Source of the DNA: Megaleporinus macrocephalus
Lineage: Eukaryota > Chordata > Actinopteri > Characiformes > Anostomidae
NCBI GenBank assembly: GCA_021613375.1
Contig: CM038704.1
Location: forward strand, 36,640,162-36,704,161
DNA: 64,000 nucleotides
Direction of reading: 5' to 3'
The notes below the pieces were generated by a model. That model was not told the DNA's origin, made no database searches, and saw only the letters and a list, made by a program, of their open reading frames with translations. Of the stretch, positions 18,976 to 32,959 are shown piece after piece; the stretch's first letter is position 1; each line of letters starts with the position of its first letter. A program made the translations under genes and the position numbers.

Positions 18976-20352
18976 CAGGGCTGGACTGGTAATCTGGTGT
19001 ACTGGCCATTTGCCTGGTGGGCCGACAGTCTTCAGTGTCGATGCTGTTGTTTTTTTTTTTTCTTCCCTTTTTTTTCCAAGAGACCGGCCCACAATTTAGA
19101 GGGGGCAGCCCGTTGGTTCATCTTCAATATAGACAGAGGACTGAACCAATCAGAATATAGGACAAAAGCGGCCCGCCCTTTATCTGCGTGGTCTCCTGTA
19201 ACTCCTGCTAGTTTCAGTGTTAAGCTCACATGTTGAAGGAGTGGCAACATAGAGAACCCAAAAAGAAAGAAAGGGGGTGCGGAGAAGTTGCATGCAAAGA
19301 CATTGAAGAGTGTCACTGTAGATGAAGAGTGTCACTGTAGATGAAGAGTGTCACTGTAGATGCTGCAAAATGTGCTAAGATCACAGACATGTTCGCTGCT
19401 GTAGCCTCCATGTCCTCTGTGATAGCAGCGCTCCAGCAACAGCAGGAAGCTAACATAGTGACTTTGAGGTGATGGAGGTAACGTTAGCTCTGTTACATAA
19501 GAATGAAGAGTAACGGTGATTGATTAGTATCAGTATTTATTGGTATTTGCATATTTCCCAAATTTTGGCAGCCGCGTACGCCATCTTCTTCTGAGAAAAT
19601 AGTAAACGGTCAAGGCTGAGAAGTGTTGGTTGAGCAGCATGTGTCCATTTTAGGCTCCATCATAGCGTTTTAGATATTTAGGCTAAAGGTGTGTTGAAAG
19701 GCTGCATAGTAGTTTGAATTTGTAGCCTCTGTGCTGCGGTTCAACATGTTTTAAAAACACTCAAACAAGTGAAATACCAGATCTTAAAACTGATAAATGA
19801 AGTAAAAGCTTTGCAATTTAAGCTTTATTAAACTAAGTGTATAAAAATGTTATTAGCGAAAGCTATGTCCACAGTAAGACAGTGTCAAATGCTGATGTGT
19901 TGCAGAAGTTCACAAAGCAGCCCTGTCTGTTTTTAGCCTGATCCAAATGCAGGTTATAGCTTTTTAAAGGAGGGAGCACTTTTTAATCTGAAGAATTAGA
20001 ATTGAGCTGCAATATCAGGGAAATTCAGAGAATACATATGAGTAGACAAACGTGCTGGAACTACAGTATGTGTAAATTTAGTTATTTGCTTTCCACAGTG
20101 GTTATTTGATAGACTTATGTAGACTTGTAGACTTAAAAGTAATGAGTCACTGTAAATTTCTAATAAGGCAAAAAGATATATATTTTTTAATACAATGCTG
20201 TTATTATTTGATAGTTATTATATGATAATAGTAAAATACATTTCTTCGCCGAATACATACATAAATTACTGGTCGGCTGTACTCCACTAATTTTGACGGA
20301 ACGGTCTAAGCCAAAAATGCCAGGGCCGATTTTTTGTCCCAGTCCAGCCCTG
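18976..20352. mobile_element. hAT-type non-autonomous element (1377 bp) with 8-bp TSD
   Basis: Termini are cagggctggactgg and ccagtccagccctg, perfect 14-bp inverted repeats. The exact 8-mer tattacac flanks both sides (18968-18975 and 20353-20360). The interior has no convincing transposase and includes three tandem copies of a 19-bp unit (gaagagtgtcactgtagat) near 19306-19361. It is inserted in intron 5 of copy 2 and absent from copies 3 and 4. Confidence 0.92.
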
Positions 20353-20439
20353 TATTACACAGAATATTTTTTTGGTTTGTGTTGCTGAAACAAGCAAGAC
20401 TGTGGAAAAGCATGTTTAAAAGGAAACATATGTTGGTGC

Positions 20440-21650
20440 TTTCACAGAAGTACATTACACCAGATAAAACACAGTGACAGATGCTGGCTTTTGAACTTCA
20501 TGCTGGTAGAAATCAGGATGCTGCTCTACTTCTTTGGACTAGAGAAGACCTGGAAGATCAACTCATCAGACCACAGTACACATGCACTGAACATCAGTCC
20601 ATTTCAGATGAGTTAGAGTCTAGATAAGTTGGGACTGTTTCTGAACATTGTTGGCTTATAGCTTGAGCTTGCAGCAGAAAATGGTGTTTATTAAAACAGT
20701 TTTGTCGAAGTATTCCCAGGACCAAGTGATGATATCATCACAGAAGCATGCTGGACTTTTATGCAGTGTTGTCTCACCATGGATGTGGTTTTTAGACCTT
20801 CTTTTTATGTATATGTTTTGATATTATCATGCACTGTATGGCTTTAAATACATTAAAACCTGCTTGATGAAGAAAGTTAAACTCTTAAACTCTTTAGTGA
20901 GTCTCAACCTAGCCTTGCTATTAAAGAACATTCTTAAACACTTACATAGGCATGATTGCATCACCTGTTTGGGATATTTATATTCAGATTCTGGGTTTTC
21001 AGACTACTGGATTCGGATCTGGTGACAAGGAAGGCCACTGAAGAACTCTGAACTGATTTTTATGTTCAAGAGACTTTTGTTTTGTGAATTAGTACATAAT
21101 AAAAAAATGTTAACAGCAACAACAATGAAGTAGGCTTCAGTTACTCAAGTCACGATTGATTGGTACTATTAAATCCAAAGTGTGCAGAGAAAACATTCCC
21201 CACACCATTACACCACCTCCACCAGCTGTTGTGTGGATTCATGCTGGATGCATGGATTCAGGCATCAAATTCCGACCCTACAGTCTGTGTGCCTCAATGG
21301 AAAACAGGATTCCTACATTTTCTCCAACTGTCTAGTGTCAGCGAACCTGTGCCAACTGCAGCCTCAACTCTTCTTGGCTGAGAAAAGTGGAAGCCAATAG
21401 TCTAGCCATTCTCCGCTGACCTCTCTCATCACCAAGCTTAGCAGAACTGCTTACTGGATTTTTTTTCTGTGCTGCATTGTTGAGTAACTCTACTGTTGCT
21501 GTGCAAGATAATCCCAGCAGATCAATAGCAGATTAATAGCCTGCCTGTCTGGCAACAACAATCATGCCACACACATTTTTTCCCCATTCTGATTGCAGAT
21601 GTGGACCTGAAGCAGGATTGTATCAGCAATTTTTTTTTATTCTGCCCCAT
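20440..21650. repeat. Two dispersed fish repeats in intron 5 of copy 2
   Basis: At 20460-20640 is a block (acacagtgacagatgctggc, ctggaagatcaactcatcag) that I recall as a common interspersed fish sequence. At 21190-21640 is a second (attccccacaccattacacc, ccattctccgctgacctctc, atcccagcagatcaatagc) resembling a well-known non-autonomous DNA element. The last part is also present at 44652-44735 in copy 3. Class assignments are from memory. The reading frames here are not genes. Confidence 0.55.
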
Positions 21651-22424
21651 AATTGGTTGATTTGTTGTACATCTTTTGAAATAATTGAAATACAGGCAAA
21701 TGTGTATTTAAATTATTTTTATGGACAATTCAAAAACTGTGTGAAACTCTGATATTGTTTGATTTATTTGGTATTAAAAACACTTTCCCCCTATATAACA
21801 GGATAAGATCAATGGATTAAGTGGAGTGCTGCTGACTTTGTCTGTGCTTCAGTTCATCATCTCCAGCTGCATCTTTGACTTTGCTTGCAAAGCCGTCCGC
21901 TGCAATGAACCAGTGGTATCACAGCAACATGGAAAATAGGCTTTTTCAATTTGGACATCGCTTTTATGTTTCATGGACAAGTCTATCCACCTAAATAATG
22001 TCCAAATAATGCTTTTAAACCAAAGAACCATAAAGAACAGATGGTTTTTGTAAATTGTATGTAACTTCCATGCAAGTCAAGATTTTATTCATTTTTTTCC
22101 AAATTTCTTTCTGCCATCATGAATTTAAAAAAAAGGAAGACAGGAGGTTTTGTTCCCATATATTCCGAGTTAAGATCACATGTAGGATTGCAAATAGATA
22201 GATATCCTGTGAGGTATGTGGATGTTTGGCCAATTAGAGTCCTATAAACAAGAAAAAGCTTACATTTGGACCTTATGTGCTCTCTTTATTTGAATTGCCA
22301 TGCGCTGTAAAACTGTGTGAATTATAAAGAATGTGCTGTTTACTTGGATAGCCTATTTAATGATAACAATCAATTCTGCCTGGAACAAATGTGTTGCATG
22401 TTTTCCTGCATCTCTCTTATATCC

Positions 22425-23400
22425 TCCTGAGACCCAGACAAATTAAAGTTTCAGAATTTCATTAATTTCAACATATAATAAGTACTAGATGAAAAAAAAA
22501 CATAATACCGTGTTATTTTTTACGGAATGTCCTTCATAGTGGACATCAGGACATTGTTTATGACATATTTCTTGTTTTCTGCATCAGACCAAAAACCCTT
22601 CTACAACATCAGCACCAACTCAATCCTAAAAATAATGTAAATGAAAACTGAGTAAACAAACATTGTTTACATCTTTTTATACCATTTCGGCAGTATAAGA
22701 AACATTTCAAATGCACTGTATATAAACATAAACAGGAACAAATAATAACCTATTCCAAACGTTACCATTACTTTAATTAAAAAAAAAAATCCAGGTTTAA
22801 ACAGTTTTTAGACACACTAGCTAAACCTGTGTTAATCACTCCAAACCTTGAGCCAAAGTTTCACACTCACAACATGTAGTACCCAACTTCTCTTATGGTC
22901 CATTTCATTTTAATGTTCTATTTTTAAATGTACAATTATGTAAAATTTTCTAATAAATTAGGAATTAATTAAATTAGTAATTCATTAAAAATAAATTAGT
23001 AATGAATTTACATGTTTACAGAGCTTACATGTTGCAAAATGTTCTCTGTCTCAGTCAAATTCCTGTCACCTGTGACACCATTAATTTAATTTAAAACCAG
23101 ATTTAGTAAGTCCCAATGTCCACTATGAAGGACAACAAAAAAGTATGCTGTTAGGTATGCTGCATATAAAAAGTGCCTTGAGAACTAGCTACAACAGTTT
23201 TATACCTAAAATATATCAATTATAGGCTTTAGAAACATAATAAATGCATATTACCTCTCTAGCTCTCATAAAATGTGGTTACTGAGAGGCAGCCATTTTT
23301 AAAATGGCAGAACTTCTGTTGTGAATGACACACCCCAACATATGATACATCATTGGAAAGGCCAGGATGTCCTCTACATGGCACAATAGGTTTAAGCAAG
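22425..23400. mobile_element. Possible MITE with internal inverted repeat, intron 6 of copy 2
   Basis: The sequence tgtccttcatagtggacat at 22527-22545 is complementary to atgtccactatgaaggaca at 23116-23134. The AT-rich interior has no ORF. Outer termini are not clear, so the limits are approximate. Confidence 0.45.
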
Positions 23401-23454
23401 GTACCTTATTTAATTTTGTAACATCGTTGTAAAAAGCACTATATATTGACTTTC

Positions 23455-23720
23455 AGAGAGAATGCAAAAATAAAGTTTACGTCATCAGCGCACACATAAA
23501 ATCGCATCTTGTGTTTTCTGATCATTTCATAGAAAAAGCATGTAAAAAAACAGTGACCCTAAAATAGAACCTTGTGGAACTCCTAAACAAATTTCAACAT
23601 GAATAATGTTCAATGCAGACTGCCTGTTTATCAAAGATGTTTTTTTTAAAGCTTTGTCTGAGTGGTATGCCCAGATTTCATGTTGATGGATCAATTCAAT
23701 TATTTTGCTATTACTGTTAA
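23455..23720 (-). pseudogene. Fossil LINE RT fragment shared by introns 6 of copies 2, 3 and 4
   Basis: Antisense phrases acgtcatcagcgcacacata and ccctaaaatagaaccttgtg correspond to the RT active-site and product regions of L2-like LINEs (compare 53280-53400). The phrase agtatgcccagattttatgt recurs at 45450-45470 in copy 3, and diverged versions lie at 56860-57010 in copy 4. Confidence 0.5.
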
Positions 23721-23950
23721 TGAATTAAACAAGTATAGTATTATTTTCTTTTTTTTTTTGAACACTCTGTTTATTGGGAAAACAAGGATTTACAAACAGC
23801 CGTCTGATAGATACACAATTTTTTAGTTATTCCCATCAATTATCATCCCAACCCACCCACAAAACACTCCTACCCACCCAACTTATTCTACCCATTCTCA
23901 CCCACCTGTCACTTACCGTTGCCATGCTTGACAAGTTATTTTTATTTAAA

Positions 23951-23955
23951 AAAAT

Positions 23956-23993
<38 letters not shown>
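23951..23993. repeat. (AAT)n microsatellite in the LINE 3' region
   Basis: About 14 trinucleotide units inside the 3' UTR of the L1/Tx1 element. Confidence 0.9.
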
Positions 23994-23998
<5 letters not shown>

Positions 23999-24090
23999 AA
24001 TTATCATAATAATAACAAAAAATTATAATAAAAGGAAACTAAATAAAATAAATAAAAAAGAACATAAAAAATATCTTAATCAAGTTGTGA

Positions 24091-27000
24091 TTACTGTGAT
24101 GTAGTGCCAGGATGTCTGGCATCAGAGAAGAAGGTAAAGAAGGGGGTCCATATGCAAATGTATTGACTAGTATCACCTTTAAGTGTATGTCTGATTTTTT
24201 CCAAGTAGAGGAATAGGGCAACGTCTTTAAGCCAACGTTCAAATGAAGGTGGAGTGGCACTTTTCCACTGAATCAAAATAAGACGTCTGGCTAAGAGGGT
24301 ACAAAAAGCAAGGGTATCAGAACATGCAGCTGAGAAAGTACAGTCTTTGGGTGATAAACCAAATATACCCATCAAGGGACATGGTTCAATCTTAGATTGA
24401 AGTATAGAAGAAAAGCAGCTAAATATAGACCGCCAGAAGAATTCTAAAGCGGGGCATGACCAAAACATATGATATAGAGTTGCTGGGGCTTGGGAACATC
24501 GATCACACAGATTGTCAAGATCTGGATTAAGCTTAGCAAGTTTAACCTTTGTCCAATATACTCTATGAACCAACTTTAACTGAATAAGACTGTGTTTAGC
24601 ACAAATTGAGGAAGTATGGATACGGCGAATGATCCTGTCCCAATCATTCTCATCAAAATGAATCTGTAGCTCCTGTTCCCACTGTTGTTTAATAATAGCA
24701 CCTGGCGATGGGGCTAAGGAGAATATTAGTTTATACAATTTAGAAATAAGACTTTAGGAATTAATGTCCATTTCCAAAATATCATCAAGAGGTGATTTCA
24801 AGGGAGTGCCAGGAAAACCTTACATTTCTAACATAGTTCCGAATTTGTAAGTACCTAAAAAAGTGAGATTTAGGAAGGTGAAATTTGGTACTGAGTTGTA
24901 AAAATGTACAAAAAGTACCATCGACATACAGATCTCGAATCCTCCTAACACCTGCTCTGTGCCAACTAAGAAAAGCGGAATCCATCACTGAAGGCGGAAA
25001 TAACGGGTTGGCTGTAACCGGCATGTTAAGAGATGGAGACTGCAGACCAAAATGCTGCCAAAATTGACGCCAAATACGAACTGAAGCACTTTAGATTGGG
25101 TTAGCAAAGGATCAATTAAAGCTCGATGCTAGTGGAGCACATAATATGGTCATCAAAGAGATAGGTCTAGCAGCATCAATCTCTACCGCTGTCCATGCCA
25201 GAACCCAGTCACTTAACCCATAATGGCCTTCGCACCAAAATAAAACATTGCGAATATTTGCTGCCAGTAATAAAACAGGAAATTTGGAGATGCAAGGCCA
25301 CCTAACTGCTTAGGATTTTGAATGAATAACTTGCGAATTTTGGCGGGCTTATTATTCCAAATAAAACTAGTTATGTCCTGGGTTTTAAAAAACGATTTGG
25401 GCAAAAACAAGGGAATCGATTGAAAGAGATACAAAAATTTGGGAAGTATATTAATTTTAATCGAATTAACCCGACCAATTAAGGACAGAGGAAGGGAGGA
25501 CCTGCGGGATAGATCTTCCTTAACCCTAGACAGTAATGATAAAAAATTACATTTAAAGAGTTCTGAGTATTTACGGGTCAGGGTAACACCCAGGTATTTA
25601 AAGCTGTGTGAAATAATATGAAAGGACGAGGCAGTTTCAGGTAAATCATTAACTGGGATATTAATGGGTAATAATTCACATTTTGTAGTGTTTAATTTGT
25701 AACCTGAAAAAGAACTATAGGCTAAAATAGCATTAAGAACCTGGGGCAAAGAAACCTCATCGGAATAAGACCACATCATCCGCATAAAGGGAAATTTTAT
25801 GTTCAAATCCTCCGCGATTAATTCCTCGAATTCCAGGGTTTGTACGAATAGCAATTGCTAAAGGTTCTATTGTGATAGTGAAGATCAGAGGTGAAAGAGG
25901 GTCACCCTGACGTGTACCCCCGCCAAGAGGGAAAAAACTAGAACAAAGCCCATTGGTGCGCACTGAAGCTAAAGGGCATGTGTACAAAAGCTTAATCCAA
26001 GATATATATACAGGGCCAAAGCCAAATTTTTTCAATGCATAAAAAATGTAATTCCACTCCACACGGTCAAAAGCTTTTTCAGCATCAAACAAGAGTAAAA
26101 CTTCGGAGGCCGGACGTGTAGTCGAAGAGTAGATAATATTCATGACTCTCCTAATATTCGAAAAAGATTGCCTTTGTCTAAGAAAACCTGTCTGATCTGT
26201 ATGAATTATATCACCTAAAACAGTTTCAAGCCGTTTGGCAAGCACTTTCGACAAAATTTTCACATCAACATTTAGAAGACAAATAGGGCGATACGCCCCA
26301 CAATCAAGAGGGTCTTTACCTTTCTTTAAAATTAGTGAAATAATAGCTTGTCGCAAGGTAGTAGGAAGAACACCCCGTTACAATGAATCATTAAACATTT
26401 CTAGTAAAGCAGGAGCAAGTTCACTCGAAAATTTCTTTAAAAATTCTGTAGGAAAGCCATCCGGACCAGGGGTCTTGCCACTCTGCATAGCTTGAATGGC
26501 TAAAACAATTTCCTCCTTAGTTATAGGTGAATCTAATTCAGCTTTAGCCGACGTACTAATCATTGGAATTGGGAGATTGTAAGTCGGGAGTAAAATCTGA
26601 TTCATGTAATGAGGAATAAAAGTGTTTAAAACAGTTATTAATATCCAAAGGGTCTGAAGAGAGAGTACCCGACTGTGTACGGATCTGCAAAATAAAATTT
26701 TGAGCGGATTGCTGTTTGAGTTGTGAGGCCAAGATCTTACTAGGCTTATCGCCATGTTCATAAAAACATTGCCGTGAACGTAAAAGCATCTGTTCTGCTT
26801 TATAAGTAGAGAGTAAATTAAACTCTGATTGCAGAACTGTTCTTTTCTCAAGGATATCTGGATCAGAAGAGTGGGCACAAAGAGTATCCAATTGCTTAAT
26901 CTCAGTAGTTAGCTTTAGTAGTTTTTCTTTACGCTGTCTACTTTGAAAAGATGTATATGAAATGACACAGCTTCGAATCACAGCCTTTAAGGTTTCCCAG

Positions 27001-27870
27001 ACAGTAGACGGAGAGACTTCTGGAGTGTTATTAATGCTAAGAAATACCTGAATATTAGTAGCAAGATGCTGAGTAAAAACACTATCGGAAAGCAGGAGGG
27101 AATTGAAACGCCACGACTTTGGAGTAAAAGGCTTGTCTGGAAAATGAAGTGCCATAGAAATGGTGGCATGGTCAGATATTACAATACTGCCATATGAACA
27201 GGATTTTACTCTAGATAATAATGATTTATCAATAAAAAAAATAATCAATGCGGGAATAAGACAAATGAACCGATGAAAAAAAAGAGTATTGTCGACTGTT
27301 AGGGTAAAGAAAACGCCAGATGTCCAAATGACCGTATGAAACAAGAAAAGAGTCTAATGCTTGTCTAAAAGAATTATGAGAAACTCGTCTGTTAGAGGAT
27401 CTATCCAAATCAGGATCCATGGCACAATTAAAAGCACCTCCCATGATGAGGAAATACGAATTTAGGTCTTGAAGAAGCGAAATTATTTTGTGCATGAATC
27501 TAGAATCATCCCAGTTAGGAGCGTAGACATTAACTAAAACAACAGGAGTCTTGTAAAGGTGGCCTGTGACAATAAGGTATCTTCCTGCAACATCAGATTG
27601 AACTGAATCAGGTGTAAATCTAATAGTTTTGTCTATTAAAACTGCTACTCCTCGTGACCTGTTTGAAAATTTTGAATAAAATACTTGGCCCACCCATTTC
27701 CTGTGAATCTTTTTATGTTCTGATGGACGCAAATGCGTCTCTTGCAAAAAGGCAATATTGGTATGTAAGCCCTCAAGATGTAAAAGAACCTTGTTCCTTT
27801 TAATAGGTGAATTTAACCCCCTAACGTTCCAACTAACAAAATTAATTATATCACCAGCAATACCTGCCAT
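24091..27870 (-). pseudogene. L1/Tx1 LINE ORF2: endonuclease, reverse transcriptase, C-terminal zinc motif
   Basis: Six adjoining open frames together span one ORF2. The APE-type endonuclease starts at 27870 (NFVSWNVRGLNSPIKRNK, QETHL, YAPN, and SDHA near 27170). RT runs about 26560-25760 with GKTPGPDGFPTEF, YRPICLLN, AEKAFDRVEW, TRQGDPLSPLIF and an intact YADD active site. The connector is 25850-25213, and the C-terminal domain 24738-24091 has a Cys/His cluster (CDRC...H...C). There are frameshifts near 27290, 26370, 25800 and 25210-24740. The endonuclease GGDFN motif reads GGAFN, losing a catalytic acidic residue. ORF2 protein normally nicks target DNA and reverse-transcribes the RNA; this copy cannot make it. 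Confidence 0.9.
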
Positions 27871-28659
27871 AATATATAAAAGGTGGAAAAATATCTAGCA
27901 TTAGTAAAGGAATTAGAAAGCATAAGAGAACGGAGGAAAAAAAACCCAAATAAAAACTATCAAAGTAAGGAAAAATAAAACAAAAGAAATACTACATATT
28001 GAAAAAATGAGCAAGGCAACACTTCCAAGTGACTTGTAACACCTCAACCATAGAAACATCACTCTCCTTAAATACGAGAGAGAACACCGTGACAAATTGT
28101 TACAAAGAGAATGCACAAACGTGCTTAAAAAATAAACCTGCGTGTGTCCTGTATTCTATAAAATGCTCAATATTATAAATATATACAGGTACACAACAAT
28201 ATAAAGCATAAAAGAAAAAAATACTCGGACCAACAACACAAAATTCAGAGCAGAAATAGTATATAACTAATATTATGAACTTATTTAGCATATGACAGAT
28301 AAACGTAATGACCAGAAATAGTCAAAAAACTTATAAGCAATAATAAAAAAAATAATTGAAGGCCCCGGAGCCTGGATTTTATAAAAGACAACAAACAAAC
28401 CGTGAAAGAAAAAAAAAAGATCTCCCTAGATCTGTATCTTGGGCAATAACAGACCATTTTGGGGGCGAATTATTAGAAAAGACTCCTCAAAGCAGCTAAA
28501 GTTTAAAGTTGTTTTACACAAGAGTCCACCCGAAACCAAAACTTGGACTACAGAAATACTGTAGCAACATTTAACTAAAAAAAAGAGCAAGAGTCTGACA
28601 AGGTCAGGATGAAAACCTTGTACCACTAAGCAATACTGTAATCAAACTTACAGAGTTAA

Positions 28660-29505
28660 GTAGAGGGATTAGCTGGTGGTTTCAGCGCGGGGCGAATCGA
28701 AGCGTCGAAAAACGACGAGGCCTCAGCTGCAGAGTCGAATTTGTGCGTGGAGCCATCAAAGGAGAAGATTAGCCGGGCTGGATACTACATGCGGAATTGA
28801 ATACCTGACTGATGCAGGTTGAGTTTAACAGACTTAAACTCATTCGTGAAAAACGTGGATCTTGGTGTTCTTGTAAAGTAACTGTCCCTCCTGACGGGAC
28901 AGCCGAAGTATCTCCTCTTTCGCTGCAAATCGAAGAAAAAGAACCAGCATTAGTCTGGGTCGAGCACCATGTTGAGGCCTTGGGATCGGAGCTCGGTGAG
29001 CTCGTTCAATCTCCGGCGGATTCGAGAGCCTCTGCACACCGAATAACTCTGGGAAGAAAGACGCCATGAACGAGGTGGGTTGAGAGCCTTCTGCCTCTTC
29101 AGGAATGCCGATGATTCGAAGATTATTCCTCCGGGAGCGGTTCTCTAAGTCATCCATCTTCTCCCTGAGCCGTTTGTTGTCAGAGGTCAGAGATTTGCAA
29201 GCTGTTTCAAGTTCTGTGACTCGTTTGTCCATATCTGTGGTTGCAGTTTCAATGTCCCGAATTTTAGAGGTCAGAGAGTTAATGCTGGAATATAGACTTT
29301 CATGAGATGAACTAAGTTCAGTCAGAAACTCTGTTCTGAGCGTGGAGATCTCCTCCCGAAATGTCGTTGTTATAACGTCTTTCAGAAAAGCAGGGGTTAG
29401 CTCACCGCTAGCCGTAGAACTGGAAGAGGGAATGCTAGTCTCACTTTGAATGCTAGCCTCCTCAACATCTGCTGAATCCGTCACAGTTCTTTTAGCCTTT
29501 GGCAT
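28660..29505 (-). pseudogene. L1/Tx1 LINE ORF1: coiled-coil RNA-binding protein
   Basis: The frame from ATG at 29505 runs 221 codons to 28840. The N-terminus is Ser/Thr-rich, followed by a long heptad coiled coil (about residues 45-120, SLTSKIRDIETATTDMDKRV), then the RRM-like region of the transposase-22 family (NRSRRNNLRIIGIPEEAEGS) and the basic segment around RAHRAPIPRPQ. The family normally continues about 60 residues further. That part is recognisable in other frames down to about 28660 (YPARLIFSFDGSTHKF), so the 3' end is frameshifted. ORF1 protein is the RNA chaperone of the LINE particle. Confidence 0.85.
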
Positions 29506-30240
29506 TTTGGAAAATCCGGTATTATCTTTCAGCTTAAGGAAATAAAATTACAGTGACAAAAATATAGAATTGTGCCGATGGACCGAGCAAAATTGAAAAA
29601 GTCACGGAGCGACTCCTGCGCACGTATTACTGCTACGGCACCATACCGGAAGCCTCCAGTATTATTTTCTAACGGCAGTATTATCTGGTTTAAAAATAAA
29701 ATGCAAGATAACATCAACAGTATAAGTGTCATAATTTCAAAAATTAATTGTAATTCTTGAACTTGAGTGTATAGTTATATTTTATAGTTATATTTTTACT
29801 AATGAATAAATATTCTAATAATTGGCACATTTGTACGTGTGATCATGATATAATTTATAACAATTATTAACTATTAGATAATGATATCAGTTCATGTATA
29901 TTAATGTGGTACCATAAAGTTATATAACTACATCTGAGAGTTAATTGTCCAGCAGGATGTGAATTATACTAACATGAATAGAAACCCAGTAAAATTAATT
30001 AATATGTGTATTTTTTAATAGGATGTAATTTACATCGCAACTCGTGCTGCAAATGGGAACGACACACCAACAGAAAATCTTCCAGCACACACCAGCTCAG
30101 CCAGACCAAAAGACACAGTTATGGTCAATGGTTTCTTAACAATTTACAGAAAGGTCCAAAAGTCTGAGATTCTACATTCTTTTCTAATTACATGCATATT
30201 GTTTTCTTCATCAGTAACATGGTCAATTATCAAGAAGTAA

Positions 30241-30960
30241 AATCTTTAAAATATTTATATAATTTTAGTATTTGGTATGTCTCTCCTTAGTTTTAATGAC
30301 AGTGTGTATTGAGGTGAGCAGGTGAACAAGTTTCAGTGGAAGAAATAAATAAAAAAAATAACATATGGTCAAGTACACAAAACACAGTCAATGTCACAAA
30401 TTTGTTTACATTTAAATAGTGATCTAGTGATAGTATAAATTATTTAATTTAATAGTCAATTATTTTGCTTTATTTTCTGTTTATTTCCAAATAAAAACAA
30501 TCCCAAATGTTCCGTGTGATTATAGACTTGTGGACCCTATAAAATATGTTATCATCATTTTGCTGTCGTATCAAAACCTCATGCTTTTCTTTTTTTTTAA
30601 TATCAACTAACCTGTACATTGTTTTACCATTTCATGATGACTGGGCCCAAATAAATGGTCCAAAATCTTGTTACTTTAATATTCAGAATTTGTTTCTTTT
30701 GTGTCAGAAATATGAGTGTTTGTTATGAATTGAAGTTCTATTGAACAGTAATGTATGTAATGTAATGTAGGTGGCCTTTCTTAATTTCACAGCTTGGTAC
30801 AGAGCAGTGCATGTACAGTTTCTCGTTTTTAATTATTCTGCACTTTGTTGTTTACGCATTTCAGACTGTAGTGCACATGATTCTCTGTATACGTTGTTAC
30901 GCTTTATTCTCTAATGATAAAAATTTATTAAAAATCAACTGAAGCATATTCTACCAAACA
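30241..30960 (+). other. 3' flank of copy 2, paralogous to the 3' UTR of copy 3
   Basis: The block gattatagacttgtggaccc to aaacctcatgcttttctttt (30520-30600) also occurs at 47592-47668 after copy 3, and a weaker version at 59030-59110 after copy 4. This conservation suggests an ancestral 3' UTR. No ORF of note. Confidence 0.55.
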
Positions 30961-31179
30961 AAGAGTTGAAGTATTTTTGTATGGTGAGTCTCTGTACACT
31001 TACAAGTGATTTTAGACATCTATGTCATTTGTGTGTTTCACAGTAGGAATTTCACTACTACAAATATATCTTATAATAACTATATTGTTATTATTCGCCA
31101 TGTAACTAATCCCGAATTTATAATAACAAGCTAATATTAGAAAAGCAAGTTCCCCAAAGATGAGTGACTGTGCAGCAAG

Positions 31180-32099
31180 TGAAAAATGGTTGCTAGAACA
31201 ATATTTTACATGGCTGCTAAGTAATTGCTGTGGTCTTCCAAGTGGTTGCTGTGGTGTTGCTATGAGTTTGTTAATGTGTTGCCAAACTGTTGAAACTGTT
31301 GCTAAGATGTTGCTAAGTAGTTGCCAGTGTCTACCAGGTGGTTGATAACATGTTGGAAGGTGGTATGATTGTGGATCAGACACATACAGGAGTTGGGTGG
31401 TCAATATGGCTCTGTAATAGACATATAGAAGAGTGCGGACTAGATAGTAGAGAAGTGAAGGTCAGTACAGCGGTGGATGAGACACATAGAGAAGTGCAGG
31501 ACAGTATGGCTGTGGATTAGACACATAGAGGAGTTCAGGCCACTGTCGATTAGACACATAGCGGAGTGTGGTTCAGTACAGCAGTACAGTAATGCTGCCA
31601 GAAACACTTTGTAGCCTTTCAGACTTTAGGTTTAATAAAATGATGCATACAGTTTGAATTTTGAAAAAAATAGTTTTTCTCACATAATATTTAATAATAT
31701 TATGTATATATTATAATATTTAATAATATTGTATATAATATTTCTCGCTTAATAAATCACTGTTAATAAAGAATTGGGCATTTCAACATTAAATATATCA
31801 ATGCATACATTTAATATTTAATATTCCACAATACTGGAAATATCAAGTGAACTGAATAGTAAGCCTGGAGATGTATGTGTTAATTTACAATGTTCGAGTT
31901 GAACTAAAGAAATTATGAAAATATCTTAAGTGTGAGGTTTTAAGAGTCTGTTGTGATATTTTGTGCTCGTCTTAGTAGAGTTTGTAAATAAAGTTGTTCA
32001 CATATCTAAAATAGCGTCTCATGCTTTGGGCTGTCATACAGATGCATCTTTAAAAGTCCATTAAACACTTTCATATGTCTATCAAACATATACAGTCAC

Positions 32100-32120
<21 letters not shown>
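31180..32120. other. Duplicated intergenic segment (copy-2 side)
   Basis: Matches 7390-9050 in order: the gttgct-rich block at 31190-31320, the minisatellite relic at 31370-31570, gccagaaacactttgtagcc at 31596 and gtgaggttttaagagtctgt at 31931. It records the tandem duplication of gene plus flank. No gene is seen. Confidence 0.72.
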
Positions 32121-32920
<800 letters not shown>

Positions 32921-32959
32921 CTGGTTTGAAGTACTCCACTTGTTGGGCAATGTTTTATG

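Larger units (their letters stand above)
23750..29657 (-). mobile_element. Full-length L1/Tx1-clade LINE with 13-bp target duplication
   Basis: The element is antisense to the host genes. Its 3' end is a short A-tail (poly-T at 23749-23759 on +). The 13-mer agtattattttct occurs exactly at both borders (23737-23749 and 29658-29670), a target-site duplication for a 5.9 kb insertion. It contains ORF1 and ORF2 in the L1 order, both with breaks, and a (TAA)n run near its 3' end. It lies in the pseudogene interval where E7 should be. Confidence 0.92.
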
